Numbered from the stretch's first letter, positions 1 through 10,922 are shown. The stretch is DNA of 24,021 bases from an uncultured Collinsella sp. (GCA_900546085.1 URBS01000018.1:1-24021), one strand, 5' to 3'. Numbers and translations are program-made. The notes: generated by a model from the sequence alone, not told the origin.

Positions 1-26
1 CAACCGGGTGGTTGCCGCCCCCTTTG

Positions 27-44
27 CGAAGCCAGTTGGCTTCG
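27..44 (-). terminator. hairpin just after the giant gene
   Basis: A perfect inverted repeat with 8-bp arms (CGAAGCCA / TGGCTTCG) and a 2-nt gap begins a few bases past the TAG stop of the giant secreted-protein gene. No T-run follows on the minus strand; the next bases are G-rich. It could be a weak or factor-dependent terminator, or an mRNA 3'-end stabiliser. A second small inverted repeat (CAACC/GGTTG) lies at 1-14. The window ends here, so whether another gene of the operon follows cannot be seen. Confidence 0.4.
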
Positions 45-47
45 GAA

Positions 48-3000
48 CTAGTGGTCGATGCCGTTGAGGTTCACCCTTGTGAGCGTATATGTCACATAGT
101 CGGGCGATTGAGGCGTCGCGCTCGCCACATCATCCTTAACCAGGCTCGCCGTCATCACCAGACGATAGTTCGCGTAGAACTGATCACGCTGTTCAACCTG
201 CGTGTTGACCTTAACGGTAAAGGGCAGGTTAAACGTGGTGTCGCCGTTCTGTGTTCGGAACTTGCCATTCTCCTTCGTCGAGTCAGTAAAGGTAATCGCA
301 CTGCCAGCGGCGTTGACCACGGCAAGCTTACTCTCTGTAACTTTTACGTAGTTGGAAATGCCATCCGTTACGTCCTCATACGAGCCATCGATCCCGTTGC
401 GGCGCTGCAGCGTGAGCGTGTACACAACTGATTTGGCATTCTTGATTGCCTCGGTGGCGTTGTTAAGCCCGCCCAGCTCATACGTGACACCCAGGCCTAT
501 CGTGCCATTCGCAATCGGGCGCAGGTCGTCAACGTTTATACCAAGCTGCGACTTATCTGGCGCCGAAAGCGTAATGGTCGCACCGCCCTTATTCATGCGG
601 TAGTACCCAACCTTGCCACGCGTTGTCACTGCCAAACTCGAGGTATCAAGGCCGGACTTGCGCGTCGAAAGCTTGGCGGTATAGGACATCTTGGTGCAAG
701 CGTCCTCGCCAGACTGCTGGGACAGGGCGATAACCTTGTTGCAGCCGTCCGGCGTAAGGCGAATCTCTTCCACTACCGTACGCACGGTAAAGGATCCGCC
801 CGTTGCACACTTGCGGATTCCGGCAAGGTCATGGTCGAGCGTGAGCTTCAGTGAGTCATCGCCCGTATCTGTCACAGTCTGCGTAAACGCAGGCATCGAA
901 GCGTCACACATCTTCCACTTGCCGCCATCCCACTTATAGTTTTGATTGTCGATAGCAACATAGAACTTAGCGATCGCCGAGGTTCCGCTCGGGAAACTAC
1001 TCACCCCCGTCAGGGTATTGTTGGCGCCATACTTGCACAGTGACGTATCGAGCTGATAGAACAAGGAGTCCGAGTCAGCATAGTTCTGACTTGGGTTAAA
1101 CGTAATCTTGTCGGTAACGTCAAGAGAAAGAACGTAGGCGGCGCCGTCCGTCGACTTCGAAACCGGAGCGCGCGCCTCCGACTTCCCGTCGTTAACTTCC
1201 TGCCTATAATTGGACAAGATGCTGTATGTCGATGCCGTACCGTTTTGATTATCGTCGCCACCGGTGCGCAAGACGTGATGCAGATTCCAAGATATGCGGG
1301 TACCCGAAGAATTCGAGTCAATAGACGAAGCCGTAAAACCGTTGATATTAGCTTGCGTCATGCCGTCGCCCGACTTGGGCACGTTGACAACTAGGTAGAC
1401 GCTCTCCGACGCACGCTGCTCCCTGCCGGTTTTCTCCTCCTTAGGTACCTTTAGCGTATAGCGACTTTTGCTGGGAACGTCAGCGTCTGCAACCTTAAAC
1501 AGCTTCCACGTATCTCCGAGTTTCGCCTTAGCGGTCGCCTCTGCCTCGTTATTACACTCGGCCCATGTGCCGGCGCCATCCTTTTCGGCGTACACATCCA
1601 AAATCTCGCTCAGCCATCGCTCCTGATATGGATTGCCCGCAGAATCCTCAAAGCCCGCATTTCCGCTCAGGGAAACGCTCGTTGCTCCGCCTTCGCCCAC
1701 CGTATAGTGGTACTCTCTGCCACCGGCCTTGCCATCAACGTTCGCATCGATGAGCGTAAGCTGGGTGCCCTGGGGCAACCTTCCGTCGGCACCATTGAAG
1801 AGGATGCTCTTACCGAGCCCCTTCATCGAGCCGCCGGCAGCCATATAGCTGTCCCAGCCAAAGTCGACTTCCTTCCCATTAGCAGAATTGTATGTCCAGG
1901 TAAGCAGACCCGTCATCGGCTCGCCAAAGCTCGTAAGCACGTGTGCATCTTTTCCAAGGTTAGCGTAGTCTTTTTCTTTAAATTGAGTGCCGTAATCATA
2001 CGTTGCAGTGAAATCGATCTCGAGCTTGCGCTTAACGATGATCGGCACCTGAACGTTGTAGCTCTGACCCGCCTCGGTAAAGGTAACGGTCAGGAGCGTA
2101 AAGCGACCTTTGCCATTGTCCCAATCGGAGCTTGGGCTAAACGACATGTTCTTTTTACCGTTGTTCACCACACGAAGTGTGGGATTGCTCGACGCACCAT
2201 CGTCCTTAACGAATACACCGTTCTTGAGTTGGAACACCTCCGCCTTGGCCGTCACGTGCGGATTGGTGCCATTCTCGTTATTCAATCTGCAAGCGTCGGA
2301 GAAGCCGCCGTTCGTGATGATGTTTAGATAGCTCTTGACCGTCGTGTTGTCGTTGCCAGAGATCACCAAAACAGGGAAATCCGTTGTGGCTTGGTTGTTG
2401 CTTGTATCATTATTCGAATTGAACTTACTCGCCACGGATGAGGCATCGTAGCTCGAGGTATTTTGATAGGCGCCGTCTTTATCGATGCCACCGATATTGG
2501 TGTAGGTATAACGGTTGGTGACGTTGGTCCCCGCTTGGTCCTTGATAGTCGCTGCACCAGGAACGTTCATGCCGTCGCCAAACAGATGGCGATCGGTGGT
2601 GTCGTTGTCGGAGGCACGCACCGCCAGCTCGCTCACCGGACTCGTAGTCACGTAGGGCGAAACGGCCGCCGTCACATTGCCGTTCGCAGCATCGTTGCCA
2701 TACAGTGTCGCGCCCTTGGCATCGGAAAGCTTGTCTTCATAGGCAGCAAATGCGATGTATGACTTTTTGTTCACTTTTTTAAGGTCGTCGGTGCCGGAAG
2801 AATTGCGCATCAGCTTGAGCGATTCACTCGCACTGTTTGGTCTAATGGCAATTCCTGCGACAAAAACGTTGACGAGATCAGCGGATGAACTATTTCCGAA
2901 CAAATATCCCTGGCTAATTTGCGCCCCAAAGATATTGCGATCCATGAGCACGTTTACGAGCCTAAATGAGCCACGGCCATCGCCAGACACGCCACCAGAA

Positions 3001-6000
3001 CAACTTCCCAGCGATGAGTTCCATGCAGCGTGCTTGCTACCGGTAAAGTTATTCTCGCCAATGGTCGAATTCAAAAGCGTGACAGAGTTCGCCGTGTTAC
3101 CGATCGAGCCAACAACACCACCAGAATACGAACCATCGACGACAAGTCCGGTAATAGTTGAATTCTTGACCTCGAGGGCAAGCCCACCTTTCAGATCACC
3201 GATTAAACCGGCAGAGCATTCACGTGCACCAAGATAGATGTCTTTTATTACACAGCTATCGAACTTAAATGCACCGCCCGAAGCCGCTTCGCCGACTGCA
3301 CCAGCAACGTACTTAAGATTATTCGATCCTCTAACACCAAATACCGTTTTACTCTGCACGTCGCCTTGGATGCACAGATTGTAGACAGACACGATTCCAT
3401 TTTCGGACCTTCCGATAAGGCCGCCGGTCCCCTCGGTCGCGCTCGATGCTGCCGGCTGAAGCGTAACATTGCTGATCTCCGCCTTTCCGGCACCCTGCGA
3501 AGGCGTTCCAGCATCATCGGTGTTCACCAGGAAACCACCTCCAGCAAGACCCACGACACCGCCGGTCCTTGCGTTAGAAGCAGTTGACATAATCGTGGAA
3601 TTCTTGGCAATAGGCGTGCTCGCCTTTGTCCAAACGCCACCAGCGGAATTTTGGTTCAGCTTGCCGACGAAGCCGCCGACGTTTTGCACGCCAGAAATGT
3701 CCATGTTGCTATAAGAGCAATCGTAAAGCTTGACCGGAGAATAGCACGTGTTCGAATTTGAGGTGTCATTACGATTCACCAGCAAAGTTGTATCTTTATC
3801 AGTCCTGCGGCTACCATAGCCGGATGCGCCGAGCAATCCGCCAGCGTTATTGGGGCCATTCACCCTGCAGTTATCCATGGTAATTCCTGCATATTTGCCG
3901 TAATCTGCCAGCGAGCTCGCGTTCGCCGTAGTACCCGCAAGCAGACCGACGCCAACCTGCTCATTACCCGCACCACTGGGGGCGCCGGCTGCATTGATAT
4001 ACGTAAGAGAAATATTGCAGTCATCGAACTTTAGGTTCTGGACGGTATAGCCGCCGTTGCCCACAGCAGCAGCGCCGTCCGTTCCCGGAGTGCCGATGCT
4101 CCCCCTCACGTTGGTCGAGGTGTACGTTACGGTGCCAAAGAGAGCGCCCACTCCGGTGAGTTTGTAATTATCGTCGGCGTACTCCGTGACCCCATATACC
4201 TTGCTGGCCTCTTTGCTACCGACCTTAATTGTTGCACCGTTACCGTTGATGCACGCAACAAGCGGCACGATGCGATCGCGGTCGGCGCCCTTACCGGATG
4301 CGCATGCGTTTGAGTAGTAGCGGCCCGAAAGACCCGTGTAACCCGTGCCATAAGTAGTCATGTCATAGGTTTCACCCGCTTTGAACTGCAAATCCATTCC
4401 CGATACCTGCGCGGCGCAGATGTTACCCGTCTGCCACGTTGCGTATTTCTTTACCAGGTAGGGGGAGTTAACGTCCGAACCATCGCTTGTGTAGTCGAGC
4501 GCGTTACCCTCTAACTGAATACCGGGACTTTTCATGTCATCGTTTTTCGCATTAACAAAGTCGTCAGCGGCACTCGCCGGCCTTCCAACGTGTGTATAGC
4601 TCGCGTTGCGAACTTTGCCGTATTGCTTGTTGCCGAATTGGTACACTCCCTTTGCGTTGTTGCCGCCCATGTAGGCACGCGAGCCCGCATACGTTCCATA
4701 CGCATCGTTCGTGGTATTCGTATTCGCCGAACCGCCGGCCGCACCGCTGCTGATGATGGCCGAGAGTACGAGCAGTCCCTGCGAGTCATTGACGGTTGTG
4801 GTTATCGCAGAGCTATTGGCGTCGTCTCCCCTATAGCGGCCCTGCGTCGCATCCGTCTTGATGCACCCCGTCTTCGAAGTATCCAGATTGTTCACCTTGT
4901 AGTTACGATCAGTGTTGTCGAGACTCTTACCATCGGCAAGCTCGCTGAACGCATAGCCGTCGATTACGCGGCCAACATACGGGTTGTCATAGAGAGAAGT
5001 ACCGGCGCTATGCCAGGGGTTAAGGGCACCGTCGCCGCGCGAAGAGTTGCGGAAGATGACGCCGCCACCCGCAACAGCACCAACGTAGCCGCCAACGGGC
5101 ACAAGGTGCGCGCCGCCGCCATTATCGCCTGCCGCCCCAGCAACGCTAAAGCCGGCATCCGCATTCACCGACACGCCATCGATGATATTGTCACCGCCCA
5201 TGATGCAACCGATCACGCCGCCAAAGAACGCGCCCGGCACACCAGATGCATCTTTACTCTTATATGCAATTGAGACCGGCGTGCCCGAGTATTCAATATT
5301 CAGGTTGCTCACAACGCTGCCGTAGCTATACGGGATCAATCCGGAAAGCGCGCTTGCGCCTTCGGGCTTGTTAATCTTGATGGTCGCTAAACCGCCGTCT
5401 CTCAGATTGCCAACAACAACCCCCCTGAACGGGTTGCTCTGATTGCCCAAACCCTGGAAAGCGGTGGTATCGAGCACAAGTGTATCGCTACCATTTCCCT
5501 CGCTATCAACCGGCTCGATACTGTAGTAGGCGCTTTGGAGATAGCGGTGCATCGTCGCATCGTCAAGCGCGTTATTGGGGTCAGTGGTACCTTCCCCTGT
5601 CTTCCTCTCCCATGTTTTGTTCGCCTGTTTGTAGATGTACGTCACTTCGTTTTCAGTATTCTCACTGGACGAACGACGCTGACATAGCTCTTCCTGATTG
5701 GCGGCAATCGTTACTTCCCAACCGTCGATTGCATTTTGCGTGTTGATATACTCAGCAACCGTGTTGAGCTCTGATGCTTTAGTTATGGCATAGGGATCGC
5801 CATAGGTACCGCAGCCCGTCGTAAGCTTGGGCACACGCTGGTTAACTTTGATTTCGTGGTATTGGACTTTGTTTTCGTTGACATTGCCCTTTTTCACATA
5901 CGGGAGATAACCACCGAATTGCGGAGTATCCGCATTTGCCTCTTTGTTGTCAACGGTGACGAGGCCAGCGGGGGTCCCATAGGTGCTCTCGTCGTAGTAC

Positions 6001-9000
6001 CAGAGCTGCTTACCGGAGTATTCGCCCTTCGAGTCGATCTCGCTACCGAATGTGACCTTCTCTTTCGTCTGGTCATCCTTTATAAAGGTATACACCGCCG
6101 AGCCGGTCTTCCCCTCGCCGTAGCCAAAGCTCTCAAGCAAGCTTGCGCGGGTGAATATCGAGCTATCCGCTGCACTGGGGAGGCTGATCGCGCTGAATGT
6201 TGCCGTCACCTGGTCGGCCGTACTGCCCACACCAAGCCTACCGAACAGCGACGTAGCTGCCTTGGTGTCGCCCTCATACCCCTTGGCTGAGATATTCGTT
6301 GCGTTCAAATTCACGTACGTCTGCATCTCGTTGATAAGCAGAGGAGCATAGCCGGTTGTATCGGTCACGCCATCGACGGTCAAACCATCAAGCGTAAGAT
6401 TATTGATAGAGACCTGCTTAACCGAAGTTGAAGACCCGTAAATATAGCGGCACACCAGAGCACCTGACACGGTGCCGCCAGGCCCTGCCTTACTTGTATC
6501 ACCGTCGCTAACCGCAATTCCGATAGTGCCGCCCAGTGTGACATTGCCTACCGTGAGGTTCGCATTAATCGTACGCAAAAGTCCGCAGTGCATGTTTTCA
6601 TGCTGCGTGCCGGCCGCGTTGGATTTATTGTTAGCATACTCTGACTTGATATCTGAGTAGCAAAATTTGATATTTACATCTTGAACAAATACGTTTCCGC
6701 CAGGCTGTGCAGGATAGTAGCTATAACCTCTTAAATCGATAGTTGTTTGTTCTGAACTTGTACCGCCGTTGATATAGACCGTAATGCTATTCAGACCAAC
6801 GTTAACTCCAGTCATTCCAGGAGCAATGTATTTCTGCACCTCGGCGGGCGCATAACGGCATGCGGACCACAAAAGAAGCTCTTCCGGAGCAGTGAGTTGG
6901 ACAGATTTCTGCGCTATATAGTCTTTGCCGTTGGCGCTGAGGGCGCTATACGCACGGTCAAGGTTGTAGTAATAGCGAATACTCCCATTTGTATTATGAC
7001 TTGCGCCAAAGTTCGAACGGTTCTTATAACTGTTGTCGTTCTCCGCGTTACCGCTCATATCCAACTTGTCGGTATAGGTATGCAGTGAGACAACAGTGTT
7101 CCATTCGCCATCCATGAGTTTGCTGCCTGGCTTTTTGCCATTGCCCACCCACTCGTCGAATTCCGATAATTTCTCAGATGCATTGACCGTAATACCGGAA
7201 ACTTTGTATGCAGTTCCCCAATAAGCCCTATCTTCCAGGTACAAACCCGTATAGGACTCGGAGCCATATACTCCAGAAGCTACCTTACTGCCGCGGCCAA
7301 CAAGCAGGCCAAGCGTCGTAGCGCTCTTGACATTAATAGTTGTGCCCGAAAGGTCGATGGCGTAGTTGTTGATAACCCAGTGACCGCTGGCTGCATATAC
7401 GAGGCCGCCGAGTTCGCTTGAGCTGTTTGCGGCTACGGAGGCGCTGTTCGTCTTGAGAGCATACGTACTGTCGCTGGTGTTTTTGCTGCTATCCCCGATG
7501 GTGACAACAGTATTGCCCCAGCTATAGCCCAAAAGACCACCAGCGCCGTTCTTCGCGTCGCGGTTCTTACCAACGGTCATGCTGAACGAATTGAACGTAA
7601 GCCCCGTGATGTTGACGTTGGTCGTATTCGCCGCGGTGCCCTGAGTGATGCAGCCGATAAGGCCACCAATCTGGGATTTCTTATTGCTCGCGCTGTCGCC
7701 CGCGGTAATCACATTTTCACCCGCGGGCGCGTCACCGACCTCGAGACTCGCCACGTTAACGATAGCGACAACGTCCGCCACATAACCGACAGCGCCGCCG
7801 ATGCATGTGTTGCCGTTGAGGGTAGCGCCCGTTTTGACGGTCGTTTGCGCCTTCGTGCTGCCACTTATGTTGCTGCTGCCGAAAGTAACGGTTCCACCAC
7901 CCCTCACGCTACCAGCAATGCCGCCAATGTTGACATCGTTGCCGAACGTATCATCGCAGGTGATTTTCGGCTTGCACGTAACGCCGTTGAGTGTTGCCTC
8001 GCCAGTGATAGTTGCCGCAAGCGAGCCAGCGTCGACGCCTAAGCCGTTATCGAACTTCATAACGCCATCGACGGTAAGGTTATTCACCGTCGCGCCACCG
8101 CCGATAGCGGCAAAGAGGCCCAGACGGCTGTGACGGTAAATCTTGCCGTTGCCTTCAGTCGAATCGTTTGCGCCAAGCGCATTGCCGTTGCGCGTACCGT
8201 AAGGTTCGCCAATCGCCAAGGTAACGGTATGATGGTTTCCCTCGACAGCCCCCACGAAAGCGTTAACTTGCCCGGACCCATCACATGCAAGACCTTCAAG
8301 GCCTGTGCCTCGCAGGTCAATGTTGGAAGTAATTGAAAAAGTATTCCCGCTATTACCATACCAGCTTGTAATTTTATTTGCGCTGACGCCGAAGACGCCG
8401 CCAAAGTAACCGTTCGTTTGGACCGTCATGGCAATGCATGCGAATGTATCCGCATCATTAATGAGGTATGTACCCGACCTCCCGTCGCCATTTTGGGACC
8501 GTAGCTGATTACCCCAAGAGTAGCCAGCACTGTTGCCAGCATCCTGAGCACCACTCAGATTGCACAACGGCTGATAAAAGGTACTTTCATCAAGTTTAAT
8601 AAGATTCTTGCTGAGCTTGCCCTCCTCTCCGGTCAGGCGGATAACCTGGTTATAGGTCAGGTCATCGATCCTCGCCGCAGCAGGACGTTTGTAAAGCCAA
8701 TAATTATCGTTCGTTGCCTCAGCATCCGAGCCTGAACCTAGAGCAAACACCAATGGGGCGCATCCATCCAAGGATCTAAGAATTTGGCTGGTATTACCGT
8801 TGGCCTCGAGCTTGCAATCGGATAAATCGGTAGTCCCACGCAAGCGCAAGACGCCGTTCCATGCCGAACCCACAATTCCGGCACCGCATGCGATTGATTC
8901 ATTTTTATCAGTTTTAACGCGAACGTCCCCACAGTCCAGAATTCCAAAACGCGAACGCCCGCCCACGCTATAGCCGCTATCCAAGGCGCCAACAACACCG

Positions 9001-10880
9001 CCAAACCCGCAGTTCTTTCCATTGGCTTTTGGGGAATAGCACGTGACGTCCGCGCCGTCAACGATTACAACGCCTCCAGTATTGTTGCTCTTTGCCACCC
9101 AGCCGACCAGGCCTCCTGCCAGTCGCGGCGCGGCGCTGCATGTAGTATCAACCGAACAGCGGTTGCCCGCGGCATCCGTCTTTATATGAAGGGTGTTGTT
9201 CGACTTCTCTGTGTTGGTCACATCCTGAACTCTACCGACCAGACCGCCATAGATGGAGCTGGAGCCCGTCACCAGTTTGCTAGTATACGAGCCACCTGAT
9301 ATTGCGACATCGCCGTTCGTTGTGTCCAGGAGACCGAACACGCCGCCCGCGCCCGTGTCCCCACTTTGGCCAAGATTCACGCCCTCGCCCGTATCGATTT
9401 GGTCGTTGTTGGCAAACTCGACCGGGCCGGCAAAACTAACGTCGCCGATGAAGCCGCCGGAACTTTTGCTGTTCTTATCGCCGACGTTGGCGGGACAGGT
9501 GAACTTCTTGTTGTTCGCGCCCAGCGCGAGCTTGGTCGCCTTACCGATGAAGCCGCCACTGGCGGTGGTGCCCTTGACGGTGAGCATGTGCAGGTCGAGA
9601 GCCTCCGTGACGTTGACTGTGGCGCCTGTGTTCGAACCGACGAGACCTACGACACCACCGGCGGAACCGCTTGCAGACTGAACGGTGGCAGCGGGAACAT
9701 TAAGGGTGCCGACGTTCAGAGTCGCGCCATCCTCGACCGTGCCTACGAGCAGACCGGCATTACCGGAGCTCGTCTTGACGACACCGCCCGCGGCAAGGCT
9801 ATCGGGAAACTTAACAGACCCCACCGTAAAGGTTCCGCTCTTGACTGTATTCGCTAAAAGACCGATGTTTCCCGCTGCATTTACGTTGAGCTTCTCGAGA
9901 GAACCGGCAGGGCCATAGGTGACCTCTGTAGTAAGGTCACCCATCGCCTCACCCAAAAGGGGCGCCGTCAGAGCGGAAGTCGTATCCGTCCCGTCGGTGC
10001 CTACGGAATTCGCGATGTTGACCACAGCGTTGAGCGTCTTGCCCCCACCGCTGACCTTCGAAGCGATCATCGGCGCGCTATAGGTAGTTGCGCCTACCCA
10101 CTTTATCTTGACTGTATTGTTTTGGTCAGTCAGCTTGAGGTTATTAAAAACCGTCCGGTTAGTCGTGAGCTCGACGGGGCTATTAGCGCCATTCATCGAC
10201 CTATAGATCCTGCCTTCAAACGGATGCTCATCACTGCCAAGGCCCTGGAAAGACATGCCGTTATTTGCCGACTCGGTGAGCTTCGCATCGCCCGTGATGA
10301 TAACCTTGATCTGCGCATCATAGTAAAGCGAAGCGTCGGCGTTAGACAGGGCGGCGAACGCCTCCGACGACGTGACATTGAGGCTTTTGATTCCACTGTT
10401 ATCTTCTTTGAGCTCGATGCCTTCCGCACCATTAGCCTCGAGCAGCTCGACAAGCTTTTTCAAATCCGTGATCGTCGCACCCGCCTGGGCCTCAGCGTCT
10501 TCCGAAACCGCGGCATCGGCATCTTGCTCGACGTCATCAGCGGCAGCATCCCCTGCCGCATCGTCGCCCTCCGTCTGATCGCCCGTGGAATCGGAACCCG
10601 CGGCGCTATCGACGGTATCGCCCGTTGCGACATCGTCTTTCGCAGCGCCATCCTCAGCACTGTCACCCGCGGCACCAGCATCACTCGCCCCAGACCCATT
10701 CGCGGCGTCGCCGTTGGTCTCGCCGCTCTCGGCTGCGTCCGATGCCTCCGCAGCCGCGGTGGCAATCTCGCTCGAGATGTTCTGCCAGCCTGCCGCCACG
10801 GCGGCGACCGTGGGCGAACATGCCTGGAGCACCATGACCACCGTCATGAACTCTGCGAGTATGCGCTTTGCCGTTCTCAT
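48..10880 (-). CDS. giant secreted GLUG/beta-helix repeat surface protein (3610 aa)
   Basis: Probable cell-surface or secreted adhesin-like protein; the ligand is unknown. Residues 1 to about 30 form a Sec-type signal peptide (basic MRTAKR, hydrophobic core, AVAA cleavage region). Residues about 35-135 are a low-complexity linker rich in Asp, Ala, Gly and Glu. From about 150 to 2680 the protein is dominated by degenerate repeats with the pattern G-G-[LVIF]-[VIL]-G (for example GGLVGWV, GGVVGAL, GGLIGCI, GGFVGKL), the hallmark of GLUG-type and right-handed parallel beta-helix proteins. From about 2830 to the end the Gly-rich repeats stop and the sequence looks like several beta-sandwich (Ig-like) segments. 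The C-terminus (ending in NGIDH) has no LPXTG, no terminal membrane helix, no SLH repeat and no recognised wall-binding domain. The ATG follows AGAGG by about 10 nt and lies 40 bp after the preceding membrane-protein gene. The reading frame is uninterrupted over 10.8 kb, so it is not decayed. Confidence 0.93.
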   Translation of the reverse strand: MRTAKRILAEFMTVVMVLQACSPTVAAVAAGWQNISSEIATAAAEASDAAESGETNGDAANGSGASDAGAAGDSAEDGAAKDDVATGDTVDSAAGSDSTGDQTEGDDAAGDAAADDVEQDADAAVSEDAEAQAGATITDLKKLVELLEANGAEGIELKEDNSGIKSLNVTSSEAFAALSNADASLYYDAQIKVIITGDAKLTESANNGMSFQGLGSDEHPFEGRIYRSMNGANSPVELTTNRTVFNNLKLTDQNNTVKIKWVGATTYSAPMIASKVSGGGKTLNAVVNIANSVGTDGTDTTSALTAPLLGEAMGDLTTEVTYGPAGSLEKLNVNAAGNIGLLANTVKSGTFTVGSVKFPDSLAAGGVVKTSSGNAGLLVGTVEDGATLNVGTLNVPAATVQSASGSAGGVVGLVGSNTGATVNVTEALDLHMLTVKGTTASGGFIGKATKLALGANNKKFTCPANVGDKNSKSSGGFIGDVSFAGPVEFANNDQIDTGEGVNLGQSGDTGAGGVFGLLDTTNGDVAISGGSYTSKLVTGSSSIYGGLVGRVQDVTNTEKSNNTLHIKTDAAGNRCSVDTTCSAAPRLAGGLVGWVAKSNNTGGVVIVDGADVTCYSPKANGKNCGFGGVVGALDSGYSVGGRSRFGILDCGDVRVKTDKNESIACGAGIVGSAWNGVLRLRGTTDLSDCKLEANGNTSQILRSLDGCAPLVFALGSGSDAEATNDNYWLYKRPAAARIDDLTYNQVIRLTGEEGKLSKNLIKLDESTFYQPLCNLSGAQDAGNSAGYSWGNQLRSQNGDGRSGTYLINDADTFACIAMTVQTNGYFGGVFGVSANKITSWYGNSGNTFSITSNIDLRGTGLEGLACDGSGQVNAFVGAVEGNHHTVTLAIGEPYGTRNGNALGANDSTEGNGKIYRHSRLGLFAAIGGGATVNNLTVDGVMKFDNGLGVDAGSLAATITGEATLNGVTCKPKITCDDTFGNDVNIGGIAGSVRGGGTVTFGSSNISGSTKAQTTVKTGATLNGNTCIGGAVGYVADVVAIVNVASLEVGDAPAGENVITAGDSASNKKSQIGGLIGCITQGTAANTTNVNITGLTFNSFSMTVGKNRDAKNGAGGLLGYSWGNTVVTIGDSSKNTSDSTYALKTNSASVAANSSSELGGLVYAASGHWVINNYAIDLSGTTINVKSATTLGLLVGRGSKVASGVYGSESYTGLYLEDRAYWGTAYKVSGITVNASEKLSEFDEWVGNGKKPGSKLMDGEWNTVVSLHTYTDKLDMSGNAENDNSYKNRSNFGASHNTNGSIRYYYNLDRAYSALSANGKDYIAQKSVQLTAPEELLLWSACRYAPAEVQKYIAPGMTGVNVGLNSITVYINGGTSSEQTTIDLRGYSYYPAQPGGNVFVQDVNIKFCYSDIKSEYANNKSNAAGTQHENMHCGLLRTINANLTVGNVTLGGTIGIAVSDGDTSKAGPGGTVSGALVCRYIYGSSTSVKQVSINNLTLDGLTVDGVTDTTGYAPLLINEMQTYVNLNATNISAKGYEGDTKAATSLFGRLGVGSTADQVTATFSAISLPSAADSSIFTRASLLESFGYGEGKTGSAVYTFIKDDQTKEKVTFGSEIDSKGEYSGKQLWYYDESTYGTPAGLVTVDNKEANADTPQFGGYLPYVKKGNVNENKVQYHEIKVNQRVPKLTTGCGTYGDPYAITKASELNTVAEYINTQNAIDGWEVTIAANQEELCQRRSSSENTENEVTYIYKQANKTWERKTGEGTTDPNNALDDATMHRYLQSAYYSIEPVDSEGNGSDTLVLDTTAFQGLGNQSNPFRGVVVGNLRDGGLATIKINKPEGASALSGLIPYSYGSVVSNLNIEYSGTPVSIAYKSKDASGVPGAFFGGVIGCIMGGDNIIDGVSVNADAGFSVAGAAGDNGGGAHLVPVGGYVGAVAGGGVIFRNSSRGDGALNPWHSAGTSLYDNPYVGRVIDGYAFSELADGKSLDNTDRNYKVNNLDTSKTGCIKTDATQGRYRGDDANSSAITTTVNDSQGLLVLSAIISSGAAGGSANTNTTNDAYGTYAGSRAYMGGNNAKGVYQFGNKQYGKVRNASYTHVGRPASAADDFVNAKNDDMKSPGIQLEGNALDYTSDGSDVNSPYLVKKYATWQTGNICAAQVSGMDLQFKAGETYDMTTYGTGYTGLSGRYYSNACASGKGADRDRIVPLVACINGNGATIKVGSKEASKVYGVTEYADDNYKLTGVGALFGTVTYTSTNVRGSIGTPGTDGAAAVGNGGYTVQNLKFDDCNISLTYINAAGAPSGAGNEQVGVGLLAGTTANASSLADYGKYAGITMDNCRVNGPNNAGGLLGASGYGSRRTDKDTTLLVNRNDTSNSNTCYSPVKLYDCSYSNMDISGVQNVGGFVGKLNQNSAGGVWTKASTPIAKNSTIMSTASNARTGGVVGLAGGGFLVNTDDAGTPSQGAGKAEISNVTLQPAASSATEGTGGLIGRSENGIVSVYNLCIQGDVQSKTVFGVRGSNNLKYVAGAVGEAASGGAFKFDSCVIKDIYLGARECSAGLIGDLKGGLALEVKNSTITGLVVDGSYSGGVVGSIGNTANSVTLLNSTIGENNFTGSKHAAWNSSLGSCSGGVSGDGRGSFRLVNVLMDRNIFGAQISQGYLFGNSSSADLVNVFVAGIAIRPNSASESLKLMRNSSGTDDLKKVNKKSYIAFAAYEDKLSDAKGATLYGNDAANGNVTAAVSPYVTTSPVSELAVRASDNDTTDRHLFGDGMNVPGAATIKDQAGTNVTNRYTYTNIGGIDKDGAYQNTSSYDASSVASKFNSNNDTSNNQATTDFPVLVISGNDNTTVKSYLNIITNGGFSDACRLNNENGTNPHVTAKAEVFQLKNGVFVKDDGASSNPTLRVVNNGKKNMSFSPSSDWDNGKGRFTLLTVTFTEAGQSYNVQVPIIVKRKLEIDFTATYDYGTQFKEKDYANLGKDAHVLTSFGEPMTGLLTWTYNSANGKEVDFGWDSYMAAGGSMKGLGKSILFNGADGRLPQGTQLTLIDANVDGKAGGREYHYTVGEGGATSVSLSGNAGFEDSAGNPYQERWLSEILDVYAEKDGAGTWAECNNEAEATAKAKLGDTWKLFKVADADVPSKSRYTLKVPKEEKTGREQRASESVYLVVNVPKSGDGMTQANINGFTASSIDSNSSGTRISWNLHHVLRTGGDDNQNGTASTYSILSNYRQEVNDGKSEARAPVSKSTDGAAYVLSLDVTDKITFNPSQNYADSDSLFYQLDTSLCKYGANNTLTGVSSFPSGTSAIAKFYVAIDNQNYKWDGGKWKMCDASMPAFTQTVTDTGDDSLKLTLDHDLAGIRKCATGGSFTVRTVVEEIRLTPDGCNKVIALSQQSGEDACTKMSYTAKLSTRKSGLDTSSLAVTTRGKVGYYRMNKGGATITLSAPDKSQLGINVDDLRPIANGTIGLGVTYELGGLNNATEAIKNAKSVVYTLTLQRRNGIDGSYEDVTDGISNYVKVTESKLAVVNAAGSAITFTDSTKENGKFRTQNGDTTFNLPFTVKVNTQVEQRDQFYANYRLVMTASLVKDDVASATPQSPDYVTYTLTRVNLNGIDH

Positions 10881-10900
10881 CGATTCCGTACCTCTTATCC

Positions 10901-10922
10901 TAAAAACTCTGCTTCCAGAGTT
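10901..10922 (-). terminator. intra-operon hairpin with T-run before the giant gene
   Basis: Read on the minus strand, AACTCTG-GAAG-CAGAGTT is a 7-bp stem with a tetraloop, running straight into further Ts (five in a row counting the end of the stem). It overlaps the stop codon of the 314-residue membrane-protein gene and lies about 20 bp upstream of the giant gene start. It has the form of a short intrinsic terminator or attenuator. The stem is only moderately stable, so partial read-through, giving less giant-protein mRNA than membrane-protein mRNA, is the likely effect (inference). Confidence 0.5.
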
